Assembly: GCA_947626315.1 (NCBI GenBank)
Contig: CANQRQ010000008.1
Location: forward strand, 1-64,000
Source of the DNA: an uncultured Oscillospiraceae bacterium
GTDB lineage: Bacteria; Bacillota; Clostridia; Oscillospirales; Oscillospiraceae
Reading direction: 5' to 3'
Length of the DNA: 64,000 nt
The notes under the pieces are model-generated. The model was given only the letters and a program-made list of their open reading frames with translations, made no database searches and had not been told where the DNA came from. The position numbers and the translations under genes were made by a program. Position 1 is the first letter of the stretch. Each line of letters starts with the position of its first letter. Shown in pieces: positions 23,610 through 31,378 of the stretch.

Positions 23610-25853
23610 ATGGCAAAGAAAAAGGAACCCGAAAAGAAAAAATACGACAACCCCAACGTGCTGGGCCTGCGGGCCCAGGTGCTGGAGCAGCCCATCACCG
23701 AGACCCTGGAGACAAACTTCATGCCCTACGCCATGTCGGTGATCGTCTCCCGGGCCATTCCGGAGATCGACGGCTTTAAGCCCTCCCACCGGAAGCTCCT
23801 GTACACCATGTTCAAGATGGGCCTGCTCACCGGGGCCCGGACCAAGAGCGCCAACATCGTGGGCCAGACCATGCGCCTCAACCCCCACGGGGACGCGGCC
23901 ATCTACGAGACCATGGTGCGCCTCTCCACCGGATACGGGGCGCTGCTGACCCCCTTTGTGGACTCCAAGGGCAACTTCGGCAAGGTCTATTCCCGGGATA
24001 TGTCCTACGCCGCCTCCCGGTACACCGAGGCCAAGCTCTCCGCCATCTGCGGGGAGATCTTCCGGGACATCGACAAGGACACGGTGGACATGGTGGACAA
24101 CTACGACGGCAGCATGCAGGAGCCCTCCCTGCTCCCCACCGCCTTCCCCAATGTGCTGGTCTCCGCCAACTCCGGCATCGCCGCCGGCATGGCCAGCCAG
24201 ATCTGCGGCTTTAACCTGAACGAGGTCTGCGAGACCGCCATCGCCTACCTGAAGGACAGCGGGCACGACCTGCTCTCCACCATGCCCGCGCCGGACTTTC
24301 CCACCGGGGGAGAGATCCTGTACGACCGGGCGGAGATGGAGAACATCTACCGCACCGGCCGGGGCAGCTTCAAGGTGCGGGCCCGCTGGCGGCACCTGCC
24401 CAAGGAGCGGATCATCGAGATCTACGAGCTGCCCTACACCACCACCTCCGAGGCGGTGATCGACAAGGTGGCCGAGCTGATCAAGGCCGGGAAGATCCGG
24501 GAGATCAACGACATGCGGGACGAGACGGATCTCAGCGGTCTGCGCTTGGCCATCGACCTGAAGCGGGACGTGGACCCGGAGAAGCTCATGCAGAAGCTTT
24601 TCCGGCTGACCCCGCTGCAGGACGCCTTCCCCTGCAACTTCAACATCCTGGTGGCAGGGACCCCGAAGGTGCTGGGCGTGGGGGAGATCCTGGAGGAGTG
24701 GACCGCCTGGCGCATGGAATGCGTCCGCCGGCGGACCTATTTTGACCTGAGCAGGAAGAAGGAGAAGCTCCATCTGCTCAAGGGCCTGGAGAGCATCCTG
24801 CTGGATATCGACAAGGCCATTGCCATCATCCGCAGCACCGAGCTGGAGGCGGAGGTGGTGCCCAACCTGATGATGGGCTTTGGCATCGACCAGGTCCAGG
24901 CGGAGTACGTGGCGGAAATCCGGCTGCGGAACATCAACCGGGAGTACATCCTCAAGCGCACCTCGGAGACCGCCCAGCTGGAGCGGGAGATCCGGGAGCT
25001 GGAGGAGATCCTGGGCAGCCGGCGGCGGATCAAAAATATCCTGATCGACGAGCTGCGGCAGATCAACAAGAAATACCCCACGCCCCGGCGGAGCCTGATC
25101 GTCCACGCCGACGAGCTGCCGGAGCTTCCGGAGGAGGAGCCGGCGGAGGACTATCCCGTGACGCTCTTCCTGTCCCGGGAGGGCTACTTCAAGAAGATCA
25201 CCGCCCAGTCCCTGCGCATGAGCGGGGAGCAGAAATATAAGGAGGGGGACGGCCTGCGCCAGAGCTTCGAGTCCTCCAACCGGCGGGAGCTGCTGCTGCT
25301 CACAGACCGGCAGCAGATGTACAAGACCCGCCTCAGCGATTTTGAGGATACGAAGGCCTCCGCCCTGGGCGTCTACCTGCCCACCAAGCTGCAGATGGAC
25401 GAGGGGGAGAGCGTGCTGGCCATGATCGACCCGGGGGACTATAAGCGGGACCTGCTGCTGGTGTTCGAAAACGGCAAGGCCGCCCGGATTGCCCTCTCCG
25501 CCTACGAGACCAAGACCAACCGGAAAAAACTGGTGGGCGCCTGCTCGGACAAGAGCCCCCTGGTCTCCGCCCTGGTGCTGGAGGAGGAGACGGACCTGGC
25601 CCTCACTGCCAGCGACGACCGGGCTCTGGTGTTCAGCTCCGCCCTGCTCCAGACCAAGACCAGCCGCAGTTCCCAGGGCGTGGCGGTCATGAGTCTGAAG
25701 CCCAAGCGGAAGCTGCTGCGGGCCCTGCCGGTCCGGGACAGCGGCATCAAAAACCTCTCTCGCTACCGGGTCCGCTCCCTGCCGGGGGCCGGCGCGCTCC
25801 TCAAGCCCGAGGACCGGGAGGAACAGCAGCTGTCTATTCTGGATGAAAACTGA
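23610..25853 (+). CDS. parC: DNA topoisomerase IV-like subunit A (GyrA/ParC family)
   Basis: The 747-residue cleavage-reunion subunit has catalytic Tyr138 in AASRYTEAKLS. The quinolone-binding region reads NPHGDAAIYE (91-100), so the position equal to GyrA Ser83 is Ala96 and that equal to Asp87 is Glu100. A short C-terminal domain (about 500-735) lacks a clear GyrA box (QRRGGKG), which favours topoisomerase IV over gyrase. It should form a heterotetramer with the protein at 20911. Confidence 0.9.
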   Translation: MAKKKEPEKKKYDNPNVLGLRAQVLEQPITETLETNFMPYAMSVIVSRAIPEIDGFKPSHRKLLYTMFKMGLLTGARTKSANIVGQTMRLNPHGDAAIYETMVRLSTGYGALLTPFVDSKGNFGKVYSRDMSYAASRYTEAKLSAICGEIFRDIDKDTVDMVDNYDGSMQEPSLLPTAFPNVLVSANSGIAAGMASQICGFNLNEVCETAIAYLKDSGHDLLSTMPAPDFPTGGEILYDRAEMENIYRTGRGSFKVRARWRHLPKERIIEIYELPYTTTSEAVIDKVAELIKAGKIREINDMRDETDLSGLRLAIDLKRDVDPEKLMQKLFRLTPLQDAFPCNFNILVAGTPKVLGVGEILEEWTAWRMECVRRRTYFDLSRKKEKLHLLKGLESILLDIDKAIAIIRSTELEAEVVPNLMMGFGIDQVQAEYVAEIRLRNINREYILKRTSETAQLEREIRELEEILGSRRRIKNILIDELRQINKKYPTPRRSLIVHADELPELPEEEPAEDYPVTLFLSREGYFKKITAQSLRMSGEQKYKEGDGLRQSFESSNRRELLLLTDRQQMYKTRLSDFEDTKASALGVYLPTKLQMDEGESVLAMIDPGDYKRDLLLVFENGKAARIALSAYETKTNRKKLVGACSDKSPLVSALVLEEETDLALTASDDRALVFSSALLQTKTSRSSQGVAVMSLKPKRKLLRALPVRDSGIKNLSRYRVRSLPGAGALLKPEDREEQQLSILDEN

Positions 25854-25871
25854 GATTACACGGAGATTTCT

Positions 25872-26762
25872 ATGAACAAACTTGCCTCTGTCCCTGACAG
25901 GAAAACCATTATCCACCGGATGATCAAATATCTGATCATTGTGGCCGGCTCCGCCGTCTATGCCGTGGGCTTCCAGTTCTTCATGTATCCGAACAACATC
26001 GTCTCCGGCGGCGTGGTGGGTGTGTCCATGGTCATCAATTTCTTCACCGGGCTGCCGGTGGGTGTTATGACCATTCTCATGAACCTGCCCCTGTTCATCA
26101 TCGCCTGGCGGCATTTCGGGCTGGAGTTTCTGCTGGGCTCCCTGACCGGCATGATCGTCTCCTCCGGCTTTGTGGACCTCTTCGCCATGCTGAACCTGTC
26201 CATGACCGACGACCCTATGCTGGCCTGCATCATCGGCGGCGCCGTCAAGGGGGCCGGCCTGGGCATGGTCTACTATGTGGGCGCCACCACCGGCGGCGTG
26301 GACATCGTGGCCAAGATGATCCGGCAGAAGCGGGAGGACGTGAATTTCGGCACTATCCTGCTGCTGATCGACATGGGGATTGTGGTCGTCTACGCCATGA
26401 TCCTGCGCAAGTACGAGAGCGCCATGTATTCCGTCATCGCCATGTTTGTGTGCAGCAAGGTCATCGACCTGGCCCTCTACGGGATCGACAACTCCTCCCT
26501 GTGCTACATCATCAGCGAGCGCAGCGAAGAGCTGATCAGCGCCATCACCTCCGGCACGCTGCACCGGGGCGTCACCATCCTGGAAGGGGAGGGGGCCTAT
26601 TCCCGGCAGCACAAGGAGATTATCCTCTGCGTCCTCAAGCGCACCCAGATCCCCCAGCTGCGCCGCCTGGTGCGGAGCCTGGACGAGCGGGCCTTCTTTG
26701 TGGTGACGGACGCGAAGAATGTTTTCGGCAAGGGCTTTGAGAGCATTTCCGAGGTCAAGTGA
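25872..26762 (+). CDS. YitT family membrane protein
   Basis: The 296-residue protein has about five or six N-terminal membrane segments (YPNNIVSGGVVG, GATTGGVDIVAKM) and a C-terminal DUF2179 domain (GTLHRGVTILEGEGAYS, RTQIPQLRRLVR). This is the standard YitT plan. Transport function is assumed for the family but not proven. It is 18 bp behind the topoisomerase A gene, and its TGA is followed one base later by the ATG of the next gene. Confidence 0.92.
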   Translation: MNKLASVPDRKTIIHRMIKYLIIVAGSAVYAVGFQFFMYPNNIVSGGVVGVSMVINFFTGLPVGVMTILMNLPLFIIAWRHFGLEFLLGSLTGMIVSSGFVDLFAMLNLSMTDDPMLACIIGGAVKGAGLGMVYYVGATTGGVDIVAKMIRQKREDVNFGTILLLIDMGIVVVYAMILRKYESAMYSVIAMFVCSKVIDLALYGIDNSSLCYIISERSEELISAITSGTLHRGVTILEGEGAYSRQHKEIILCVLKRTQIPQLRRLVRSLDERAFFVVTDAKNVFGKGFESISEVK

Positions 26763-26763
26763 G

Positions 26764-27912
26764 ATGGAGAAGCGGCGCTTTGCAGCGGGGATCCTGACGG
26801 CCGCGGCGGCCCTGAGCCTGAGCGGCTGCGGCGGCATGTTCGACACCGAGTATGTAGTGACAAACGATTATGTCCCGGCGGCCCAGACCAACGCGGGGCC
26901 GGCGGACGCGGTCTCTGTCAGCACCTTCAGCCAGCTGAAACGGGCGATCCTGGACCTGGTGAGCCGGGGGGAAACCGAGGGCCGCCTGACCTTCGACCAG
27001 GCCTACGAGGGGGACATCACCGCGGATATGGCCAGCGCCTGCTGGGAGGTGCGGACCCAGGACGCCCTCTGCGCCTACTGCGTAGAGAACATCGCCTATG
27101 ACCTGACCCAGATCGTCACCTATTATGAGGCGACGGTCTACATCAGCTACAGCGATCGGGTCCCCGCTCCGGAGGAGATCGTCCACATGCAGTACACTAC
27201 CGGCGTGGGGGACGTGATCAAGAGCGCCGTGGAGCAGGGGCAGAGCCGCCTGGCTGTCCTGATCAGCCGCAGCTCTACCAGCGCGGCGGGGATGGAGCAG
27301 CTGGTCAGCCGGACTTACCGGGAGAACCCGGGAATCGCCCCCCGGGAGCCCGCCGCCAGCGTCAATCTGTTCAGCGGCACCGGAACCCAGCGGCTGTATG
27401 AGATCAACCTGAGCTACGGCATGTCCGCCCAGGAGCGGCTCTCCCGCAAGGAGGAGATGGACGAGCTGGACCCCTTTGTCCAGCTGGACACGGCGGGGCT
27501 GGGACAGGCGGAAAAGGCCCTGGCTGCCTGCGAGTATCTGACCGGCAGCTGCGCCTATGACGGGGAGGGGCAGTATAACGACATCTATTCCGCCCTGATC
27601 CGGGGCCAGTCCGGCAGCGAGGGCATGGCCCTGGCCTATGTGGACCTGTGCGGCCGGCTGGGGCTGGACTGCCAGATCATCTATGGCCAGCGGGACTGGC
27701 AGGATTCCTGCTGGAACCTGGTCCAGGTGGACGGAGACTACTACCATGTGGACCCCAGTATGTGTGCGGAGAACGGCCTGGAGGGGGCGTTCCTGCTGCG
27801 GGACGAGGATATGTGGGGCTCTTACCGCTGGGATACCGCCGCCTATCCAGCCTGCCAAGGGGAATTGCGCTATTGGAATATGGCGGGGCAGACTTCGGCG
27901 CGTGAGGACTGA
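26764..27912 (+). CDS. Transglutaminase-fold lipoprotein lacking catalytic residues
   Basis: The 382-residue lipoprotein has signal residues 1-20 with the lipobox LSGC. The C-terminal part (about 270-360) has the transglutaminase-core pattern, but the Cys position reads SGSEGMA (Ser) and the His position reads DSCWNLV (Ser). Only the Asp in YYHVDPS remains. It is thus probably a binding or structural protein rather than an enzyme. I chose ATG 26764, one base after the YitT stop, because it begins the signal peptide; the longer frame starts inside yitT. Confidence 0.78.
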   Translation: MEKRRFAAGILTAAAALSLSGCGGMFDTEYVVTNDYVPAAQTNAGPADAVSVSTFSQLKRAILDLVSRGETEGRLTFDQAYEGDITADMASACWEVRTQDALCAYCVENIAYDLTQIVTYYEATVYISYSDRVPAPEEIVHMQYTTGVGDVIKSAVEQGQSRLAVLISRSSTSAAGMEQLVSRTYRENPGIAPREPAASVNLFSGTGTQRLYEINLSYGMSAQERLSRKEEMDELDPFVQLDTAGLGQAEKALAACEYLTGSCAYDGEGQYNDIYSALIRGQSGSEGMALAYVDLCGRLGLDCQIIYGQRDWQDSCWNLVQVDGDYYHVDPSMCAENGLEGAFLLRDEDMWGSYRWDTAAYPACQGELRYWNMAGQTSARED

Positions 27913-27921
27913 GATTACCTC

Positions 27922-27949
27922 TTGACAACAAAGCAAAATGTGGTAAAAT
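27922..27949 (+). promoter_or_regulatory. Promoter of tRNA-Gly
   Basis: TTGACA (27922-27927) and TAAAAT (27944-27949) are 16 bp apart, 13 bases ahead of the tRNA-Gly 5' end at 27963. Confidence 0.75.
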
Positions 27950-27962
27950 ACATTTTGCTGAC

Positions 27963-28038
27963 GCGGGCATAGCTCATCCGGTAGAGCGCCACCTTGCCAA
28001 GGTGGAGGTAGCGAGTTCGAGCCTCGTTGCCCGCTCCA
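27963..28038 (+). tRNA. tRNA-Gly (GCC), second copy
   Basis: The 76-base tRNA with anticodon GCC and encoded CCA is identical in sequence to the tRNA-Gly at 5541-5616 on the other strand. Confidence 0.95.
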
Positions 28039-28042
28039 CGAA

Positions 28043-28074
28043 AAAAGCCTATTGCGAGAGCAATAGGCTTTTTA
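28043..28074 (+). terminator. Stem-loop between tRNA-Gly and tRNA-Leu
   Basis: AAAAGCCTATTGC (28043-28055) pairs perfectly with GCAATAGGCTTTT (28060-28072) around a GAGA loop, followed by TAT. It looks like an intrinsic terminator, yet tRNA-Leu starts at 28078 without a visible promoter of its own, so it may act partly or as a processing signal. Confidence 0.65.
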
Positions 28075-28077
28075 TAT

Positions 28078-28160
28078 GCGGGTATGGTGGAATTGGCAGA
28101 CACGCTGGATTTAGGTTCCAGTGGGCAACCGTGGGAGTTCGAGTCTCCCTACCCGCACCA
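28078..28160 (+). tRNA. tRNA-Leu (TAG)
   Basis: The 83-base tRNA has a long variable arm (GTGGGCAACCGTG region), acceptor GCGGGTA/TACCCGC, anticodon loop TTTAGGT (anticodon TAG) and encoded CCA. Confidence 0.94.
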
Positions 28161-28268
28161 CGTCAGACTAACCCTGAAGACGATGGGGCCCCGCAAGCGG
28201 GGTCCCATTCGTCGGTCAGGGTTAGTCTTCCTTTTCCCAATGAAGTCTGCTGAGCAGGCTTCATTGGG
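28161..28268 (+). repeat. CCA-trailing two-hairpin element, copy 3
   Basis: CGTCAGA directly follows the tRNA-Leu CCA. A perfect 13-bp stem (28165-28177 with 28216-28228) encloses an inner hairpin. TTCCTTTT and a second stem (28236-28245 with 28259-28268) follow. It shares its plan and several short boxes (CGTCAGA, TCGGTCAG, CTTCCTT, CCC-hairpin) with 155-280 and 5239-5418. Confidence 0.65.
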
Positions 28269-28490
28269 TCCCGGAGCAGATCCTATACACCACTCGTACC
28301 AAAAATCAGCTGGCTTCGCAAGAAGTCAGCCGATTTTTACTTCTTCACTTTTCACTATTCACGCTTCACTCAAAAACCGGGGCCGATTTTTGGAAGTAAA
28401 AAGTAAGAGTGAAAAGTGAAAAGGTGTGGTGTCCGCTGCGCGGACGATTAAGTAATAATTCTTCTGAAATGAGCTGAACCGAGCGTCCGC
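28269..28490. other. Gene-free stretch before the MarR gene
   Basis: No gene is seen. It holds an imperfect stem (AAAAATC-GCTG with CAGC-GATTTTT, about 28300-28340) and a low-complexity segment of CACTTTTCACT-type repeats whose inverted form (AGTGAAAAGTG) lies about 60 bp downstream. It may contain the terminator of the minus-strand MarR gene. Confidence 0.5.
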
Positions 28491-29003
28491 CTATTCGATC
28501 TCCACATGCCCGTCCGGCGAGCAGCGGAGGGGCGGGGCGCTGCCGGGACTGTGGTGCACGGCGCTGTTCATGGCCTGGCACAGCAGAGCCCGGTAGGCGG
28601 GGGGGATCTGCTCCAGAGAGGAGAACATGGGAGAGAAGTGGTACCGCAGGATTTCCCGGGAATAGGCCTCGTACAGCTCCCGGCCCCGGGCGTTGACCGA
28701 GACGGCCAGTTCCCTCCGTTTGCCGGGGAGGCTCCGCTTCTCCACCAGGCCCTTGTCGGCCAGGCGGTTGATGATCTTGGTAAAATTGCTACGGGTGATG
28801 CCCAGGCGGGAGGCGATGGCGGACATGTTCTCCTGCCGCTCCTCGTTCTCCAGCAGATATTCCAGCACCTGCACCTGGGCAAAGGAAAAGGCCACGCCGT
28901 TATAGCGCATGTGCTCGGTCTTATAGGAGGCGGCGTAGATGTTGCAGTAGTGTATCAGGGCCTCCACCAGATCCCGGTATTCTCCCATCCACTCCAGTTT
29001 CAC
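28491..29003 (-). CDS. MarR family transcriptional regulator (adjacent to the hydrolase)
   Basis: The 170-residue winged-helix protein has a helix-turn-helix (MSAIASRLGITRSNFTKIIN near residues 60-79) and the wing segment SLPGKRRELAVSV. The C-terminal helices form the dimer interface. It is divergent from the membrane hydrolase gene at 29184, whose promoter carries a 19-bp palindrome just past the -10 box, so it probably represses that gene. The ligand is unknown. Confidence 0.88.
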   Translation of the reverse strand: MKLEWMGEYRDLVEALIHYCNIYAASYKTEHMRYNGVAFSFAQVQVLEYLLENEERQENMSAIASRLGITRSNFTKIINRLADKGLVEKRSLPGKRRELAVSVNARGRELYEAYSREILRYHFSPMFSSLEQIPPAYRALLCQAMNSAVHHSPGSAPPLRCSPDGHVEIE

Positions 29004-29097
29004 CGTTCACAAACCCCTTTCCGGCCATGACGTTTTGATAATAGTCATTATAGCATAAAAGCGGCGGGGAAAACTATCAATTTTTTGTAAAAACCGC

Positions 29098-29154
29098 TTG
29101 CGTTTTTTGAAGGTTCGCGCTATAATAAAGTCAAGTTGTTTCCAATGGAAACAA
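29098..29154 (+). promoter_or_regulatory. Promoter and palindromic operator of the hydrolase gene
   Basis: TTGCGT (29098-29103) and TATAAT (29121-29126) are 17 bp apart. About ten bases downstream lies the perfect palindrome TTGTTTCCA-A-TGGAAACAA (29136-29154), over the expected early transcribed region. This is a good operator candidate for the divergent MarR protein. Confidence 0.65.
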
Positions 29155-29183
29155 ACGACAAAGAATGAGAAAGGAAGGAAAGT

Positions 29184-31223
29184 ATGAAAAAGCATAAAAA
29201 AACCCTTGTGGTGCTGGCTGTGGCGCTGGTGCTGATCCTGCTGGGCAGCATTCTGGCCAATGTGTTCAACACCGGCACGGGCAGCGTGTCTGTCTCGCGC
29301 ATTAAGTTCGACGCGCTTCACGGCGAGCTCAGCGGGCTGCTGTATATGCCCAAGGACGCCTCTGCGGACAACCCCAAGCCCACGGTGATCGTCACCCACG
29401 GCTACCTGAACTCCGCCGAGATGCAGGACGCCAACGCCATCGAGCTGTCCCGCCGGGGCTTTGTGGTCCTGGCGCTGGATCAGTATGACCACGGCCACTC
29501 CAAGATCGACCCCTCCAACTATACCAGCACGGAGTTCTTCGGCCTGTGGCTGCCGTTCTGGGTCAACTCTATGAATGACGCCGTGCAGTACATGTATGAG
29601 CAGCCCTACGTCCTGAAGGACGCGGAGGGCAACGGCCTGATCGGCGTCACCGGCCACTCCATGGGCGGCTTCTCCTCGTCCATGGCCCTGGCGATGGACG
29701 AGATGGCCTATCCGGACACCGGCGTGCGGAAGATTTACGCGGGCCTGTCCGAGGGCTCTGACTTCTCCTACACCGCCATCGCGGGGGTTGACGCCGCCAC
29801 GGCGGACGCCCTGGGCGGCGGCCGGATCATGGGCAAGGTAGCGGCCCAGTACGACGAGTTCTTCTTCAACGATCCCGCCGAGACCGGCGGCACCGTCCGG
29901 CACAAGAACTACGTGGGCACCCCCGAGGCCCAGACCTGGCTGGAGCAGGAGGCCCCCGAAGCCGGCGTGTGGTATGACACCGCCGACGGCGGCCGCCGCA
30001 TCATCTACCAGCCGGCCCAGACCCACCCCTGGAACCACTTCTCCAAGGAGACCACCGGCTATGCCATCTCCTTCTACACCACCGCCTTTGCCGATTATGC
30101 CGATCTGCTGACCGACATTGCCCCGGACAACCAGATCTGGCAGTGGAAGGAATTCTTTGAGTGCGTAGCCCTGGTCGGCTTCGTGCTGCTGTTTGTCCCG
30201 GTGGTCACGCTGCTGACCGAGCTGCCCTTCTTCAAGCTGGCCAAGACCGGCGAGCTGGCCGTCCAGCCCTCCGTCTCCGGCACCGGCGCCAAAGCGGGCA
30301 CCTTTGCCCTGCTCTTCGGCCTGATCCTGCTGCCCGCCTTCTTCTTCACGCCGTTGATCGACGGCGGAGCCGGCAGCGCTACGGTGAACTTCCTGCTCTA
30401 TGCCGGCGTCGTCTTCGGCCTGGCGGGCCTGCTGGGCATCTTCTACAGCCTCAAGGAGACCGAGCACAAGAAGGCCCTTCTCACCGGCAGCATCTTCGTG
30501 ACGGTGGCCGGCTCCTGCCTGGCGATCATTGCCCACACCCCCATGTATCAAAACCAGGCCTTCTGGACCTGCCCCGCCGTCAACGACATCGCCTACTGGA
30601 CCATTGCCGCCACCTTCATCTCCCTGCTGGCTATGAGCGTGGTGTATCTGGTGTCCAAGGCCAAGAACGGCACCACCTTCGCCAATTACGGCGTGAGCTT
30701 CAAGCCCATGACGATCCTGGCCTCCCTGTGCACGGCGCTGGTGACTATTGTCATCGCCTATGCGGTGCTCTTCCTGATGGACGCCCTCTTCAAGGCCGAC
30801 TTCCGGATCTGGACCTTCGCCTTTAAGACCTGGGACGCCAACATCCTGCCGGCGGTGCTGCGCTACCTGCCCACCTTCTTCCTGTTCTACCTGGTGTCCA
30901 GCGCGTCCATCTGCATCAACACCAACACCGAGAAGCTCCAGGGCTGGAAGGGCTATCTGCTGGCAATCGCCCTGAACGCGGGCGGCATTACTCTGTGGCT
31001 GGCCAACCAGTACGGCACCCTCTTTGCCACCGGCGTGTCCGTCCACCCCGAGTCCGCCCTGTCCGGCATTCTGCTGGTAGCCATGGTGCCCACCCTGGCC
31101 ATCGCGGCCATCTTCTCCCGGGCCCTGTACAAGCGCACCGGCAACATCTGGACCCCGGCGTTCCTCAACGGCATTCTCATGACCCTCATGAGCGTGGCGA
31201 ACACCACGGTGTTCTTCAAGTAA
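29184..31223 (+). CDS. Membrane-anchored alpha/beta-hydrolase with polytopic C-terminus
   Basis: The 679-residue protein has an N-terminal membrane segment (about 7-27) and an alpha/beta-hydrolase domain (about 40-320: THGYLNS, LALDQYDHGHS, and the nucleophile elbow GHSMGG near 158-163). Roughly eight membrane segments follow from about 325 to the end. The domain should act outside or at the membrane. The substrate is unknown; fused hydrolase-permease proteins may process and move a lipid or peptide. SD AGAAAGGAAGG, start ATG 29184. It is controlled by the palindrome-bearing promoter upstream. Confidence 0.82.
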   Translation: MKKHKKTLVVLAVALVLILLGSILANVFNTGTGSVSVSRIKFDALHGELSGLLYMPKDASADNPKPTVIVTHGYLNSAEMQDANAIELSRRGFVVLALDQYDHGHSKIDPSNYTSTEFFGLWLPFWVNSMNDAVQYMYEQPYVLKDAEGNGLIGVTGHSMGGFSSSMALAMDEMAYPDTGVRKIYAGLSEGSDFSYTAIAGVDAATADALGGGRIMGKVAAQYDEFFFNDPAETGGTVRHKNYVGTPEAQTWLEQEAPEAGVWYDTADGGRRIIYQPAQTHPWNHFSKETTGYAISFYTTAFADYADLLTDIAPDNQIWQWKEFFECVALVGFVLLFVPVVTLLTELPFFKLAKTGELAVQPSVSGTGAKAGTFALLFGLILLPAFFFTPLIDGGAGSATVNFLLYAGVVFGLAGLLGIFYSLKETEHKKALLTGSIFVTVAGSCLAIIAHTPMYQNQAFWTCPAVNDIAYWTIAATFISLLAMSVVYLVSKAKNGTTFANYGVSFKPMTILASLCTALVTIVIAYAVLFLMDALFKADFRIWTFAFKTWDANILPAVLRYLPTFFLFYLVSSASICINTNTEKLQGWKGYLLAIALNAGGITLWLANQYGTLFATGVSVHPESALSGILLVAMVPTLAIAAIFSRALYKRTGNIWTPAFLNGILMTLMSVANTTVFFK

Positions 31224-31246
31224 GCTTTCAGCAAGTTCTCATTAAG

Positions 31247-31279
31247 GGAGCCGCGGTTCATTATGCTGCGGCTCCTTTT
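31247..31279 (+). terminator. Terminator of the hydrolase gene
   Basis: GGAGCCGC (31247-31254) pairs with GCGGCTCC (31268-31275), followed by TTTTC. Confidence 0.75.
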
Positions 31280-31293
31280 CTATATGTTTTTCA

Positions 31294-31304
31294 TTATGTA
31301 AATT
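31294..31304 (-). other. XerD-arm-like site 3
   Basis: On the minus strand AATTTACATAA (31304 to 31294) matches the XerD arm at 10 of 11 bases. GTTAACATAA lies 14 bases upstream, the same spacing as at 18976-18999. It sits between the two converging terminators. Confidence 0.3.
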
Positions 31305-31315
31305 AAATTATGTTA

Positions 31316-31357
31316 ACTCCCTGGGAGTTCCTGCCGCGGCAGGAGCTCCCAGGGAGT
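31316..31357 (-). terminator. Long palindrome ending the cysS transcript
   Basis: ACTCCCTGGGAG and CTCCCAGGGAGT flank an inner TCCTGCC/GGCAGGA, giving an almost perfect 42-bp palindrome. It lies 21 bp beyond the cysS stop and can act for either strand, though a T-run is weak on both sides. Confidence 0.65.
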
Positions 31358-31378
31358 GTTTACAGAGCATTGAGCAGC

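Noticed and set aside
20854..26846. Very long minus-strand open frames opposite the topoisomerase genes
   Set aside because: The translations are Leu/Gly/His/Val-rich shadows of codon-biased genes whose plus-strand products have clear catalytic motifs.
27963..28038. Duplicate tRNA-Gly as a sign of a mobile element
   Set aside because: Identical tRNA-Gly copies are common in bacterial chromosomes and no integrase gene is near either copy.
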